Source: JACRLV01 sp045863555 (GTDB taxonomy: Bacteria; Planctomycetota; Phycisphaerae; UBA1845; Fen-1342). Taken from it: a stretch of DNA of 64,000 nucleotides. The translations under genes were made by a program, and so were the position numbers. The stretch spans positions 186,001-250,000 of the forward strand of contig BTUU01000004.1 in the NCBI GenBank assembly GCA_045863555.1, written 5' to 3'. Below, piece by piece: positions 34,392-42,947 of this stretch. Numbering within the stretch: the stretch's first letter is position 1; each line of letters opens with the position of its first letter. Below the pieces are notes generated by a model. That model was not told the DNA's origin and ran no database searches. It saw only the letters and a list, made by a program, of their open reading frames with translations.

Positions 34392-34916
34392 ATGCTCAGC
34401 GCACCGGCGCCATCCGAATTCGCCGCGGTCTTTGAAGCCTATCGCGATCGGGTGTATCGCTGGGCGTTCGGCATGTCCCGCCGGCATGCCGACGCCGGCG
34501 ATGTCGTGCAGGAGGTCTTCCTGCGACTCGTGCAGAGCCGGCCGCACTTTGAAACGGCGGGTGCGACGATCGCCTGGCTGCGCCGGGCGACGGACCGCGT
34601 CCTGATCGACCGCTGGCGCAGCGCTTCGGCGGCCGCCCGGCGCGATCTGGATCACGGAAGACAGACGCTGATTCATGCCGCGGAACCGGCGACGGACCCG
34701 ATCGAGGACGCGCAGCGGGAGCGGCTGATGCGTGCGATCCAGGGCCTCAGCGCCCAGCAGCGACTCGTGCTCATCGCAAAGCACTACGACGAGCTTTCGT
34801 TCTCACAGATCGCCGATGAGTTCGGCCTGAGCGTGCCGACCGCCAAGACGCACTACCTGCGGGCGCTTCAGCAGCTTCGCACCGCCCTCGCAGGCAGCCC
34901 GGGAGATTTCACATGA
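34392..34916 (+). CDS. ECF RNA polymerase sigma factor
   Basis: A 174-residue alternative sigma factor. Region 2: FEAYRDRVYRWAFGMSRRHADAGDVVQEVFLRLV and TIAWLRRATDRVLIDRWR. Region 4: AIQGLSAQQRLVLIAKHYDELSFSQIADEFGLSVPTAKTHYLRALQQLR, the helix-turn-helix binding the -35 element. It follows the lipoprotein gene by 7 bases and overlaps the downstream anti-sigma gene by 4 bases (ATGA). Confidence 0.94.
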   Translation: MLSAPAPSEFAAVFEAYRDRVYRWAFGMSRRHADAGDVVQEVFLRLVQSRPHFETAGATIAWLRRATDRVLIDRWRSASAAARRDLDHGRQTLIHAAEPATDPIEDAQRERLMRAIQGLSAQQRLVLIAKHYDELSFSQIADEFGLSVPTAKTHYLRALQQLRTALAGSPGDFT

Positions 34917-35443
34917 ACTGCAACGATCTCGAAGCCTATCTCGTTGACTATCTCACCGGTGAGCTCGAACCCGCCGCCGTCGAGTCGATCGAAACGCACC
35001 TGCGGGATTGCCCGGCCTGCGCGGCCGAGGTCCATGGGCTGCGGGGAGTCGTGGCCACGCTCGATGCGACGCGGCTGCCGCTGGAGTCGGTCGCGGAGCT
35101 GTCGCGAATCGCGCCCGAACCCAGCAGTCGTCACCAGTGGCAAGCGCCGGGCGCCGATCCCCAGACCCCGTCGATCCGCCTGTTCACCGCCGCCCTGCGC
35201 TACGCGGCCGTGATCCTGTTCGCGTTTTACATCGGCTGGTGGTACCGGGGCGACGCCGCGGGCGGGCCGTCACCCGCGAGCGGCGGAGAAGCTCCGGCGC
35301 CGATCGTGTTCGAACCGTCGACGGCGGCTTGGCGCGCGGAGACCATCAACCCGCAGGTGGCCGCGGGTTTCGAGGCGGCGGCGGCGGCGTTTCCACGATC
35401 GTCGAGCTTCAGCCGGTCGCTCCTCGCCTTCTCCAGGCGGTGA
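34913..35443 (+). CDS. Zinc-finger anti-sigma factor
   Basis: A 176-residue membrane protein. The N-terminus has the zf-HC2/ZAS motif HLRDCPAC (H-x3-C-x2-C) typical of anti-sigma factors that bind ECF sigmas. One membrane helix (RYAAVILFAFYIGWWY) follows at about 97-113 and a short extracytoplasmic Pro/Gly-rich domain ends the protein. Overlap with the sigma gene supports a sigma/anti-sigma pair. Confidence 0.92.
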   Translation: MNCNDLEAYLVDYLTGELEPAAVESIETHLRDCPACAAEVHGLRGVVATLDATRLPLESVAELSRIAPEPSSRHQWQAPGADPQTPSIRLFTAALRYAAVILFAFYIGWWYRGDAAGGPSPASGGEAPAPIVFEPSTAAWRAETINPQVAAGFEAAAAAFPRSSSFSRSLLAFSRR

Positions 35444-35556
35444 GATTGACCCCGATCGCAGGACGCGTCTCGGCAGCCCGCGTGCAGCGTCGATGAACCG
35501 TGCTCGCCGCGATACACTCTTGCGTTCGTCGTTGAAAGGAGCGGCGGGCGCGAGCC

Positions 35557-36909
35557 ATGGCGAAATCGGCGTTTATCCTCATCCTGGTCGGCGATGAAGA
35601 GCGCGGCCACCGGCTGCGCGAAGCACTGCGCACGGGGCTGGGATACCCGTGCCTGCTCGTAACCGACCTGAATTCCGCCCTCGACTCCATCCGGGAACGG
35701 ACTCCGGATGTCGTGGTCGCCGACCCGGAAATCGGCGGCGCTCCGGCGCTTGAGCCCCTTGTCGAGTTGCTCGACGGCCTGGCCCGCGATTCAACGCTCG
35801 TTTCCCTCGGCCAGGCTGCCGCGCCTGCGAAGAAGCGCCACGTTCATTTCGTCGCGATCGACGCCACTGATGACCGCGAGATCGTCTCGACGCTCGGCCG
35901 ACTCGCCGACAAGGCTGTTGCCCGCCGCGAGGACCGACTGCTCAAGCAGTCGCTGGCGGAGCGGCCGATCGAGGCGTTTGAGGGCATCGTCGGCAGTTCG
36001 CCGGCGATTCAGCGCATCACCGACCGCATCCGCAAGGCCGCGAGGAATAAGCTGACGGTGCTGATCCTCGGCGAAACCGGGACGGGCAAGGAGCTCATCG
36101 CCCGGGCCATCCATAACCAGTCCGACCGCGCGAAGAAGCCGTTCAAGTGGCTCAATTGCGCGGGTCTGAATGAGAATCTGCTCGAGAGCGAACTCTTCGG
36201 CCACGTCCGCGGGGCCTACACCGGTGCGGTCAGCGACCGGAAGGGCTACTTCGTCGCGGCGGACGGGGGCACGCTGTTTCTGGACGAGATCGGCGACATG
36301 CCGACGAACATGCAGGCGAAACTGCTGCGGGCGCTCGAACAGCGCGAGATCACGCCGGTCGGCTCGACGGAAGTCCGGAAAGTCGACGTGCGGGTGATCG
36401 CCGCGACGAATGTCGACCTGCGCCGGGCCGTCGACGACAAGAAATTCCGCGAGGATCTCTTCTATCGACTGCATCAGTGGGAGATCCTCGTGCCTCCGCT
36501 CCGCGAGCGCCGGGGCGATGTGCCGATCCTCGCCCAGCATCTGCTCGAGAAAGCCAACAACACGCACGGAACGAACGTACCGAGCATCTCGGGCGAGGCC
36601 ATGCAGCTCCTGGTGAAGTACGTCTGGCCGGGCAACGTACGCGAGCTGGAAAACGTCATCGCGTCGGTCGCGTGCGAAGTCGTCGACCGGCAGATCGAGG
36701 CGGACGATCTGCCGGAAATCATCCGCGGCACCCGCGACATCGTCCCCGCCTCGGCCGGCGGACTTGTGGGCCTGAGCATGGCACAGATCGAAAAAATGGC
36801 AATCGTCCGCGCGCTGGAGGCCACGGGCGGCAATCGCGAGCAGGCGGCGAAGATGCTGGGCATCGGCATCCGCACGCTCTACCGCAAGCTCAAGGAATTC
36901 GATCTGTAA
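35557..36909 (+). CDS. Sigma54-dependent response regulator (NtrC type)
   Basis: A 450-residue activator. The receiver-like domain (1-130) keeps an acidic pair (Asp12-Glu13) and Asp55 in VVVADPEIG. The AAA+ domain has GETGTGKELIA (Walker A), HVRGAYTGAVSDRKG (the GAFTGA-type sigma54 contact loop) and GGTLFLDEIGDMP (Walker B). A Fis-type helix-turn-helix ends it (AIVRALEATGGNREQAAKMLGIGIRTLYRKL). No kinase gene is adjacent. It activates sigma54 promoters by ATP-driven remodelling. Confidence 0.95.
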   Translation: MAKSAFILILVGDEERGHRLREALRTGLGYPCLLVTDLNSALDSIRERTPDVVVADPEIGGAPALEPLVELLDGLARDSTLVSLGQAAAPAKKRHVHFVAIDATDDREIVSTLGRLADKAVARREDRLLKQSLAERPIEAFEGIVGSSPAIQRITDRIRKAARNKLTVLILGETGTGKELIARAIHNQSDRAKKPFKWLNCAGLNENLLESELFGHVRGAYTGAVSDRKGYFVAADGGTLFLDEIGDMPTNMQAKLLRALEQREITPVGSTEVRKVDVRVIAATNVDLRRAVDDKKFREDLFYRLHQWEILVPPLRERRGDVPILAQHLLEKANNTHGTNVPSISGEAMQLLVKYVWPGNVRELENVIASVACEVVDRQIEADDLPEIIRGTRDIVPASAGGLVGLSMAQIEKMAIVRALEATGGNREQAAKMLGIGIRTLYRKLKEFDL

Positions 36910-36922
36910 TCCGCGGCAGCCG

Positions 36923-37954
36923 TCATTTCTTCAGCAATGCCCCGACTGCGTCGACGAGTTTCTCGTCCTTCTGCGAAAACGAAACGAACCGGACGACGCC
37001 GTCACCATCGATGACGTACGTCTGCGGCAGTCCGCGAAGCGACCAGTCCGTGTTTCGTTCGCCCTCCTTCGAGGCGACGGCGGCGGAATCGACCTTGCCG
37101 TCCGGCTGAGAGAGCAGCGTGACCCTCACGGGGGCTCCGAGGCCCATCGTCTCGGCGAGGACGACCACCACGCCCCGATCGCGCCAGCGCCGAAGCGCTT
37201 CCCGCTCGCTTTCGAATTGATCGCCGGCCGTTCCGTACCATGATCCCCAGAATTTCAGCACGACCACCTGGCCCTTGAAATCCCCGACGCGGACCGGCTT
37301 CCCAGCGGGATCCGCCCCGATGCGCTCGGGGGCCTTCCGCCCCGGCCGCTGATGCTCGATCTCCGGGATGAACTCGGCCGCTCGCTTTCCGTACTCGCCG
37401 TCGGGATTGGCCGCGGCGGCCTTCCTGAACGCCGCGAGTGCCTCGCCCACCCGCTTCTCTTCCGTCACGGAGGACTGAACGGCGTCGTGCGAGCGGAAGC
37501 CCGTTGCCGGCTGTTCGAGATAAAGCAGATTGCCGCGCAGGTACTCGGCGAACGCGATCGACTCGCGCACGGTCTTGTTCGCCTTGTCCATCTTCTCCAG
37601 CCGATCGGTAACGCCCGCGATGATCGTCGCCGCCTTCACGGGATCGCGTTCAGCGTGTCCCGCATTCTCGGCGACCCAGTCGAGCGCGATGATCGCGTCC
37701 GTGCCCTCGCGGCGGAGATCGGCGTAGGCCAGGAATGCCGGGATCAGGGCGGCGTGCGGCCGGGGCAGCGGGTTCTCCCTGTTCTGCCAGTCGTAGGCAT
37801 TGTTCGCCTGCCGCGCGGCCGCGAGCAGCGCCTTGAGGGTTTCATCCGTCGGCTTGAGTTCGTCGGCGGCGGCCGCGTGGCAGAGACCGGTCATCACGAC
37901 AAAGGCAATCGCGATCTCCGAATTCCTTCGTACTCCGCGGCGTGCGAGCATCAT
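36923..37954 (-). CDS. Exported thioredoxin-like protein without redox cysteines
   Basis: A 343-residue protein with a signal peptide, a helical TPR-like region (40-200) and a TlpA/AhpC-like C-terminal domain (KAPERIGADPAGKPVRVGDFKGQVVVLKFWGSWYGTAGDQFESERE). The CxxC of redoxins is replaced by W-Y-G-T-A (239-243) and the domain has no Cys. The cis-Pro segment is kept (RGLPQTYVIDGDG). Third gene of the blaI-blaR1 operon, 39 bases after blaR1. AGGAG precedes the ATG. A likely BlaI box covers codons 8-13. Probably a binding or sensing domain, not an oxidoreductase. Confidence 0.82.
   Translation of the reverse strand: MMLARRGVRRNSEIAIAFVVMTGLCHAAAADELKPTDETLKALLAAARQANNAYDWQNRENPLPRPHAALIPAFLAYADLRREGTDAIIALDWVAENAGHAERDPVKAATIIAGVTDRLEKMDKANKTVRESIAFAEYLRGNLLYLEQPATGFRSHDAVQSSVTEEKRVGEALAAFRKAAAANPDGEYGKRAAEFIPEIEHQRPGRKAPERIGADPAGKPVRVGDFKGQVVVLKFWGSWYGTAGDQFESEREALRRWRDRGVVVVLAETMGLGAPVRVTLLSQPDGKVDSAAVASKEGERNTDWSLRGLPQTYVIDGDGVVRFVSFSQKDEKLVDAVGALLKK
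37917..37932. promoter_or_regulatory. second BlaI-type box inside redoxin-like gene
   Basis: TCCGAA-TTCC-TTCGTA matches the blaI promoter repeat (TACGAA-TTCC-TTCGTA read on the minus strand there) at 15 of 16 bases. It is 22 bases downstream of the ATG of the third operon gene. Confidence 0.45.
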
Positions 37955-37993
37955 GTCGAATCTCCTGGTCTGGTTCGGCTCGTTCGGGACTAC

Positions 37994-39052
37994 CTATCTG
38001 CAGGCACTTGAAGACAGATTCAGTGGAACGGGCGGCGGTTCCGCCGTGCAGCCATCGCCCGCAGCGACGCCCGAATCTGACGTCGGAGGCGCGATACCTG
38101 CGACTTCAGCGACGATCGGGCGGACCGCGGCGGTCCCCAGCATCAGACTGACCAACATCATTGCCCAGCTCGCCCAGGCTGACCGCGCAGGGCGGGGAGC
38201 ACCGCCGTTGATGAGCCGCAGCACGCGGAGCGAGAGTTCTCCGCCGCTCGATGCGGGAGCGAGGCGCGGCACGCCGGTCCGCCGCTCATCGAGCGAGACC
38301 AGCGTCCGCGCGTAGCGCAGCGGCGGATCTCCGCAGACGCGAACCGCGAAATCGTCGCAGCAGCACTCGCGCTCCAGCCGGACGCGGCGCGACATCCACC
38401 AGACTGCGGGCACGAACCAGAGCAGGGTCTCGATCGCGATCTGGATGATGTTCATCGCATAGTCGCGCCGCGCGACGTGCCCGAATTCGTGTGCGAGCAG
38501 ATGGCGAAGCGGATCGGCGTCGGAAGCGTCCATCACCGCGGCGGGCACAAGCACGGCCGGGCGAAACGCCCCGAGCGCAACCGGAGACGTCAACAGGGGG
38601 TCGCGGGTCACGCGAATCGCCGGCGAGATCCCCGTCTGTCGCACCAGCGGCGCAACGACGCCCTCGTGAACATCCGGCCGCACCGAACCGCTTGATCGAA
38701 TCAGCTTCCGCAGGCGAAGCCACCCGCCGACGTGAATCGCCGCGAGCACCGCCGCCCCGCCCGCCCAGGCGCTGACCGCGGCCACCAGCACGGTCCGCGA
38801 TGGCTCCGCGTGCGACGCCCGCCAGACGGCCGCAGGCGAGACCGCGCCGAACCGCAGGGCGAGGAAGATGGCCACCGGCAGCAGCGCGAGCACGAGAAGC
38901 CCCGCGACCGTGGACCGGTAGCGCGTTTCCGGTTTCCGGATGCGGCGCTGTGCCAGCCCGACGCCGGCGGCAATCAGGGTCGATCCGAGGAGGGTCGCCA
39001 GCAGCGACCAGCCAAGCACCTGAAGGCCCGACGCGACACCCAGGAGCATCAT
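37994..39052 (-). CDS. BlaR1-type M56 membrane metallopeptidase
   Basis: A 352-residue membrane zinc peptidase. Several membrane helices flank a cytoplasmic domain with HEFGH (188-192) in LLAHEFGHVARRDYAMN and a downstream RLERECCCDDFAVRV Glu/Asp segment. In BlaR1/MecR1 systems the peptidase relays a signal leading to cleavage of the BlaI repressor. This protein ends soon after the last helix and lacks the penicillin-binding sensor domain, so the stimulus is not evidently a beta-lactam. Its start overlaps the blaI stop (ATGA). Confidence 0.88.
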   Translation of the reverse strand: MMLLGVASGLQVLGWSLLATLLGSTLIAAGVGLAQRRIRKPETRYRSTVAGLLVLALLPVAIFLALRFGAVSPAAVWRASHAEPSRTVLVAAVSAWAGGAAVLAAIHVGGWLRLRKLIRSSGSVRPDVHEGVVAPLVRQTGISPAIRVTRDPLLTSPVALGAFRPAVLVPAAVMDASDADPLRHLLAHEFGHVARRDYAMNIIQIAIETLLWFVPAVWWMSRRVRLERECCCDDFAVRVCGDPPLRYARTLVSLDERRTGVPRLAPASSGGELSLRVLRLINGGAPRPARSAWASWAMMLVSLMLGTAAVRPIVAEVAGIAPPTSDSGVAAGDGCTAEPPPVPLNLSSSACR

Positions 39053-39441
39053 GGCCTTGCTCCCTTCTCCGCCTCGTCGAGAAACCGGCGGATCTCCGCG
39101 ATTTCGTCGGCGGACGCCGGCTTTGCCGAAAGCGCGCCGATGACCAGTCGGGCCGCTGAACCGTCAAACGCACGATCGACCAGATGCCGGACCAGGCGCT
39201 TCTGCGTATCTTCCCGCCGCACCGCCGGGTAATACACGTGCGATCGCTCGCGCTCGTCACGCCGGACCAGGCCCTTCTCGTGCATGATCTGCATGAGCTT
39301 GAGGACGCTGGTGTAGCTGGCGCCTCCCCTGGCCGCCAGCGCATCGTGGACCGCGCGCACCGTCGCCGAGCCGCGCGCCCAGAGCACGCGCAGAATCGCG
39401 AGTTCAGCGTCCGTCGGATGCGGCGTTGCCGGCCGGGCCAT
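39049..39441 (-). CDS. blaI: BlaI/MecI/CopY-family repressor
   Basis: A 130-residue winged-helix repressor. PTDAELAILRVLWARGSATVRAVHDALAARGGASYTSVLKLMQIMHEKGLVRRDERERSHVYYPAV is the DNA-binding domain (described here by its key elements TDAEL, LWARGSATV, TSVLKLMQIM and HVYYP). The C-terminal dimerisation helices follow. ATG 39441 has GGAGG upstream. The promoter contains an inverted repeat between -35 and -10, giving a clear route to autoregulation. First gene of the operon blaI-blaR1-redoxin. Confidence 0.93.
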   Translation of the reverse strand: MARPATPHPTDAELAILRVLWARGSATVRAVHDALAARGGASYTSVLKLMQIMHEKGLVRRDERERSHVYYPAVRREDTQKRLVRHLVDRAFDGSAARLVIGALSAKPASADEIAEIRRFLDEAEKGARP

Positions 39442-39460
39442 TGTCGAACCTCCAGCCGGT

Positions 39461-39488
39461 ATTATACGAAGGAATTCGTACAAGGCAA
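39461..39488 (-). promoter_or_regulatory. blaI promoter with embedded operator
   Basis: Minus strand: -35 TTGCCT (39483-39488), a 16-base spacer and a consensus -10 TATAAT (39461-39466). The inverted repeat TACGAA-GGAA-TTCGTA (39465-39480, plus-strand reading) fills the spacer. With one mismatch the arms extend to 39462-39483. A repressor bound here would block polymerase. Confidence 0.65.
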
Positions 39489-39520
39489 CGATTTTTTCAC
39501 GACGCGGGAAGTTCGGCGGC

Positions 39521-40288
39521 TTACCAAAAGATCCAGTCGCCCCGCCAGACGACGTAGATGTACAGAACGAGGTTGGTGAATCCGTGAACGAAGACGAGGA
39601 AGAGCACGCTCTTCTTCCAATACATCAACCCGTTGAACGCGAACCAGCAGAAAATGCTGACGAGCCAATTGTCCGGGTGCTGGATGGTCGAAATCAGCGA
39701 CGTGCCGAGGAATGACAGCCAGGTGAACTTCCCAAGCGGCACCTTCTCGAATGAGTGCCAGTCGATCATCGCCCGCAGCAGGAACGAGCGCCAGAACAGT
39801 TCCTCGACGATCGGCACAGCCGTGCACGCCGTCGCGATTCGCGAGACGATCGTTGCCCAGACGACCCAGCCGTCGCCGAGCGTATTGAAGGGGTTGATCT
39901 TCTCCGGCGGATCGGGCTCGCCCGGGAACAGGGGCAGCGGAATCCGCCGCGGCACGCCGAGCGAATCGAAGAGATGCTGCCCCCCCACCCACAGCGCCGC
40001 GCACGCAACTCCTGCGACCAATGCGAGCAGCACGTGCGCCTTGCCCCACGGCGGGAAGTGCTTCCGGATCGCCCACACGACCGCGAGCGTCACCGCCCCG
40101 CGGACGACATGCAGCACCCAGACCCATTCCTCGCCGATCGACTCTCGAAACTGAAGCAGCGCCAGCAGCCCCAGGTAGAGCAGGTATGGCCCCATCAGGA
40201 CGTAGTCGGGCCGGTCGGCCAGGAGCCGATCGAGCGGCCCGAGCGGGCCCGACGACGCGGAATAGCCACCCTGAGCGGTTCGCTTCAT
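39521..40288 (-). CDS. CPBP-family intramembrane protease (CAAX-like)
   Basis: A 255-residue membrane protease of the Rce1/CPBP family. About seven helices; motif 1 is VPIVEELFWRSFLLR (EExxxR), and later conserved residues are ISTIQHPDN (motif with His) and VFVHGFTNLVLY. The layout resembles CAAX-protease-related proteins found in genomes with exosortase/PEP-CTERM systems, which fits the PEP-CTERM protein at 18.7 kb, though the link is only inferred. ATG 40288 is preceded by GATAAA and six bases. Confidence 0.82.
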   Translation of the reverse strand: MKRTAQGGYSASSGPLGPLDRLLADRPDYVLMGPYLLYLGLLALLQFRESIGEEWVWVLHVVRGAVTLAVVWAIRKHFPPWGKAHVLLALVAGVACAALWVGGQHLFDSLGVPRRIPLPLFPGEPDPPEKINPFNTLGDGWVVWATIVSRIATACTAVPIVEELFWRSFLLRAMIDWHSFEKVPLGKFTWLSFLGTSLISTIQHPDNWLVSIFCWFAFNGLMYWKKSVLFLVFVHGFTNLVLYIYVVWRGDWIFW

Positions 40289-40401
40289 GTACCTTTTATC
40301 GCCAGCGGCCGGAGCAACCCTGAAACGCGAGCCGGGACTATACCGCGGCGATGCGGATCGCGGGATCACGCCGCGTCGCGCCGGGTCGTATAATCCGCCG
40401 C

Positions 40402-41397
40402 ATGCCATTCATCCACGACATCGACACCGCGCACGCGTGGCTGGGCGAATTTCACCGGCCGCTGCTCCTGACGCACCGCCGTCCGGACGGCGACGCGATC
40501 GGCTCGGTCGCGGCAATGGCGCTGGCCCTGAAGTCGCTCGGAAAAGAACCGCTGGCCGCGTTCTTTGAGCCCTACCCGGCCCGGTATGACTTCCTCCGCG
40601 ACGGCTTCACCCCGTATCACTGGGAGGAATCGCACGAGGTTCTTACCACGGAATGCGACTCGCTGATCATCCTTGATACCTGCTCGATCCCGCAGCTCGA
40701 CCCGGCCGCATTCTTCCTTCAGCAGGCCCCGCCGACGCTTGTGATCGATCATCACGTCACCCGTGACGCCATCGGCACGCGCGACCGGGACCATCGCCTG
40801 TTCGACGAGACGGCCGGGGCGTGCGCCCTGATTCTGACGGAATGGACGCAGCGGGCCGGCATCGCGCTTACGCCCGCAATCGCCACGGCGCTCTTTACGG
40901 GCATCGCGACCGACTGCGGCTGGTTCCGGTTTTCGAACACCGACTCGCGGATGATGTCGGCCGCGGCCACGCTGGCGGGTGCGGGCGCGGATGTGAACGC
41001 GATCTACAACCGGCTCTACCAACAGGAGCCTGCGGGCAAGCTCCGCCTCGTTGCGCATATCCTCTCGTCGATGGAACTCCTCGCGGGCGGCCGGCTGGCC
41101 GTGATGACGCTTCGCGACGCGGATTTCGCGCGGGTGGGCGCCGACCGGACGATGACGGAGGATCTCGTGAACGAGGCCGGGCGGCTCGCGGGCGTGGAGT
41201 GCATGATCCTCTTTACCGAAGAAACGAGCGGCGAAGTGCGGGTGAACCTGCGCAGCAAGGAGCGGATCGACGTGGCCGAAATTGCGCGTCGGTTCGGGGG
41301 CGGCGGGCATGTCCGCGCGGCCGGGTGCCGGCTGCTGGGCGGCTGGGATCGCCGGGTGCCGCCGTTCATCCAGGAAATGGAGCAGTTGCTGAGTTGA
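40402..41397 (+). CDS. nrnA: DHH/DHHA1 phosphoesterase, NrnA-like oligoribonuclease
   Basis: A 331-residue enzyme that degrades nano-RNAs and often 3'-phosphoadenosine 5'-phosphate. DHH motifs: LLLTHRRPDGDAIGS, LIILDTCSI, VIDHHVT and GIATDCGWFRFSNT. The DHHA1 domain ends with GGGGHVRAAGCRL. A perfect TATAAT (40389-40394) ends seven bases before the ATG, so the mRNA may be leaderless. The stop overlaps the TTG start of the sulfatase gene. Confidence 0.9.
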   Translation: MPFIHDIDTAHAWLGEFHRPLLLTHRRPDGDAIGSVAAMALALKSLGKEPLAAFFEPYPARYDFLRDGFTPYHWEESHEVLTTECDSLIILDTCSIPQLDPAAFFLQQAPPTLVIDHHVTRDAIGTRDRDHRLFDETAGACALILTEWTQRAGIALTPAIATALFTGIATDCGWFRFSNTDSRMMSAAATLAGAGADVNAIYNRLYQQEPAGKLRLVAHILSSMELLAGGRLAVMTLRDADFARVGADRTMTEDLVNEAGRLAGVECMILFTEETSGEVRVNLRSKERIDVAEIARRFGGGGHVRAAGCRLLGGWDRRVPPFIQEMEQLLS

Positions 41398-42935
41398 GAA
41401 CCTTCGCTGCGTGGCTGTGCGCACTGGCCCTGATTTCGGGCTGCGACCGCCCTCCAAGCTCCGATTCGCAGCCCCCCGCGGCCACGCGGACCGCGGCCGA
41501 TGCGCCGAACATCCTGTGGGTCGTCTGGGACACCGTCCGCGCAGACCACATGAGCCTCCACGGCCACGCCCGGCCGACGACACCGAATCTCGACGAATGG
41601 GCGAAGACCGCGCGCGTCTATGACGACTGCATCTCGCCGTCGAGCATCACGATCTGCTCGCATGCGTCGATGTTCACGGGTCTGTCGACGTCGGAGCACG
41701 GCGCGAACAACGCCCGTATTTTCCTTGAAGACCAGTTCGAGACGATCGCCGAGATTCTCGCCCGGGCGGGCTATCGCACGTACTGCTATTCCGCCAACGC
41801 GAACGTCAGCCGCGACCTCAACCTGACGCAGGGCTTCGAACTCGTCGAGCACCCGTGGTCGCCCAAGTACATCGAGCGGGCCATCGAGATCGTGCGGAAG
41901 AAGACCGAGGGCGACGATTCGAGCGAGCTGGGCGGCAAGCTGCGCCAGCTCGCGCCGAACAAGCAGGATGTGAAGGCGTCGGGCGAACTGGCGGTCCCGG
42001 CCGTGGAGGATTGGCTGAAGGCGACCGATTCCCGCACGCCGTACTTCGTCTTCGTCAACTGGATGGAGGCCCATCGGCAGTTGATCCCGCCACGGCGGCT
42101 GCGCGAGCGCTTCATGACGCCCGCTCAGGTCGAAAAATCCTTCAAGGTTGATCGGTCGTGGACGTCGACGTGGGAATACACGCTCGGCGTGCGCGAGATG
42201 TCCGACGAGGACATCGAACTAACCCGGCTGACGTACGACGCCGCGCTGCTCGAACTCGACGAACTCTTCGACCTGCTGCTGACGCGGCTCCGGGCGGCAG
42301 GCGCGCTAGAGAATACGATCGTCATCGTCACCAGCGACCACGGCGAGCACCTCGGCGAGCACCACATGCTCGACCACCAGTTCTCCGTGTACGACGTGCT
42401 CCTCCGCGTGCCGCTCATCGTTCATTACCCGGCGAAATTCGCCCCCGGCCGCGAGAGCCGGCCGGTCATGACGCACGACCTCTTCCCGACGCTCCTGGAG
42501 ATCATCGGGCTCCCCGCGCAGGCAAAAACCGCGTCCGCGATCAGCCTGCTGCACCCGGCCGAGGCCCGCGACCGGCTGGCCGGGTACCCGACGCCATTTA
42601 CGGAAGGATTGTCGCTGGTCAAACGGCGAAACAAGGATTTCGACTTCAAACCGTGGAATCGCGGCCTGCGCGCCTTCCAGAGCGGCGAATTCAAGCTCAT
42701 CGCGGGCACGGACAAGCGCGACGAACTGTACAACCTGAAACTCGACCCCGGCGAGCTGCAAAATCTCATCGCCGGGCAGCCGGAAATCGCAAAACGGCTC
42801 CACGAACAGCTCGAAGCCCACCTGCGGCTCCTGACGCCGTTCAAATCGACCGGCCAGCGGATACCGACGATCAGCCCCGACGTCCAGATGCAGCGGAATT
42901 TCGGCGGGTACACGGGTGAAGACGACACCGAATGA
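41394..42935 (+). CDS. Sulfatase-family lipoprotein
   Basis: A 513-residue alkaline-phosphatase-superfamily hydrolase. The start is TTG 41394, overlapping the NrnA stop, which gives a lipoprotein signal (MRTFAAWLCALALISGC, lipobox ISGC). Metal-site segments: NILWVVWDTVRADHMS, SDHGEHLGEHHMLDHQFSVYDVLLRVPLIV and MTHDLFPTLLEIIG. The formylglycine site is not the usual C/S-x-P-x-R; it reads ITICSHASMFTG, as in the SHAS-type subfamily, where the nucleophile position holds Thr. So it may be a phosphodiesterase/phosphotransferase-like member instead. Confidence 0.86.
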   Translation: MRTFAAWLCALALISGCDRPPSSDSQPPAATRTAADAPNILWVVWDTVRADHMSLHGHARPTTPNLDEWAKTARVYDDCISPSSITICSHASMFTGLSTSEHGANNARIFLEDQFETIAEILARAGYRTYCYSANANVSRDLNLTQGFELVEHPWSPKYIERAIEIVRKKTEGDDSSELGGKLRQLAPNKQDVKASGELAVPAVEDWLKATDSRTPYFVFVNWMEAHRQLIPPRRLRERFMTPAQVEKSFKVDRSWTSTWEYTLGVREMSDEDIELTRLTYDAALLELDELFDLLLTRLRAAGALENTIVIVTSDHGEHLGEHHMLDHQFSVYDVLLRVPLIVHYPAKFAPGRESRPVMTHDLFPTLLEIIGLPAQAKTASAISLLHPAEARDRLAGYPTPFTEGLSLVKRRNKDFDFKPWNRGLRAFQSGEFKLIAGTDKRDELYNLKLDPGELQNLIAGQPEIAKRLHEQLEAHLRLLTPFKSTGQRIPTISPDVQMQRNFGGYTGEDDTE

Positions 42936-42947
42936 CCCGGCGCGGCG

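Noticed and set aside
37994..39441. Beta-lactam resistance operon
   Set aside because: BlaR1 here lacks the penicillin-binding sensor domain and no beta-lactamase gene follows.
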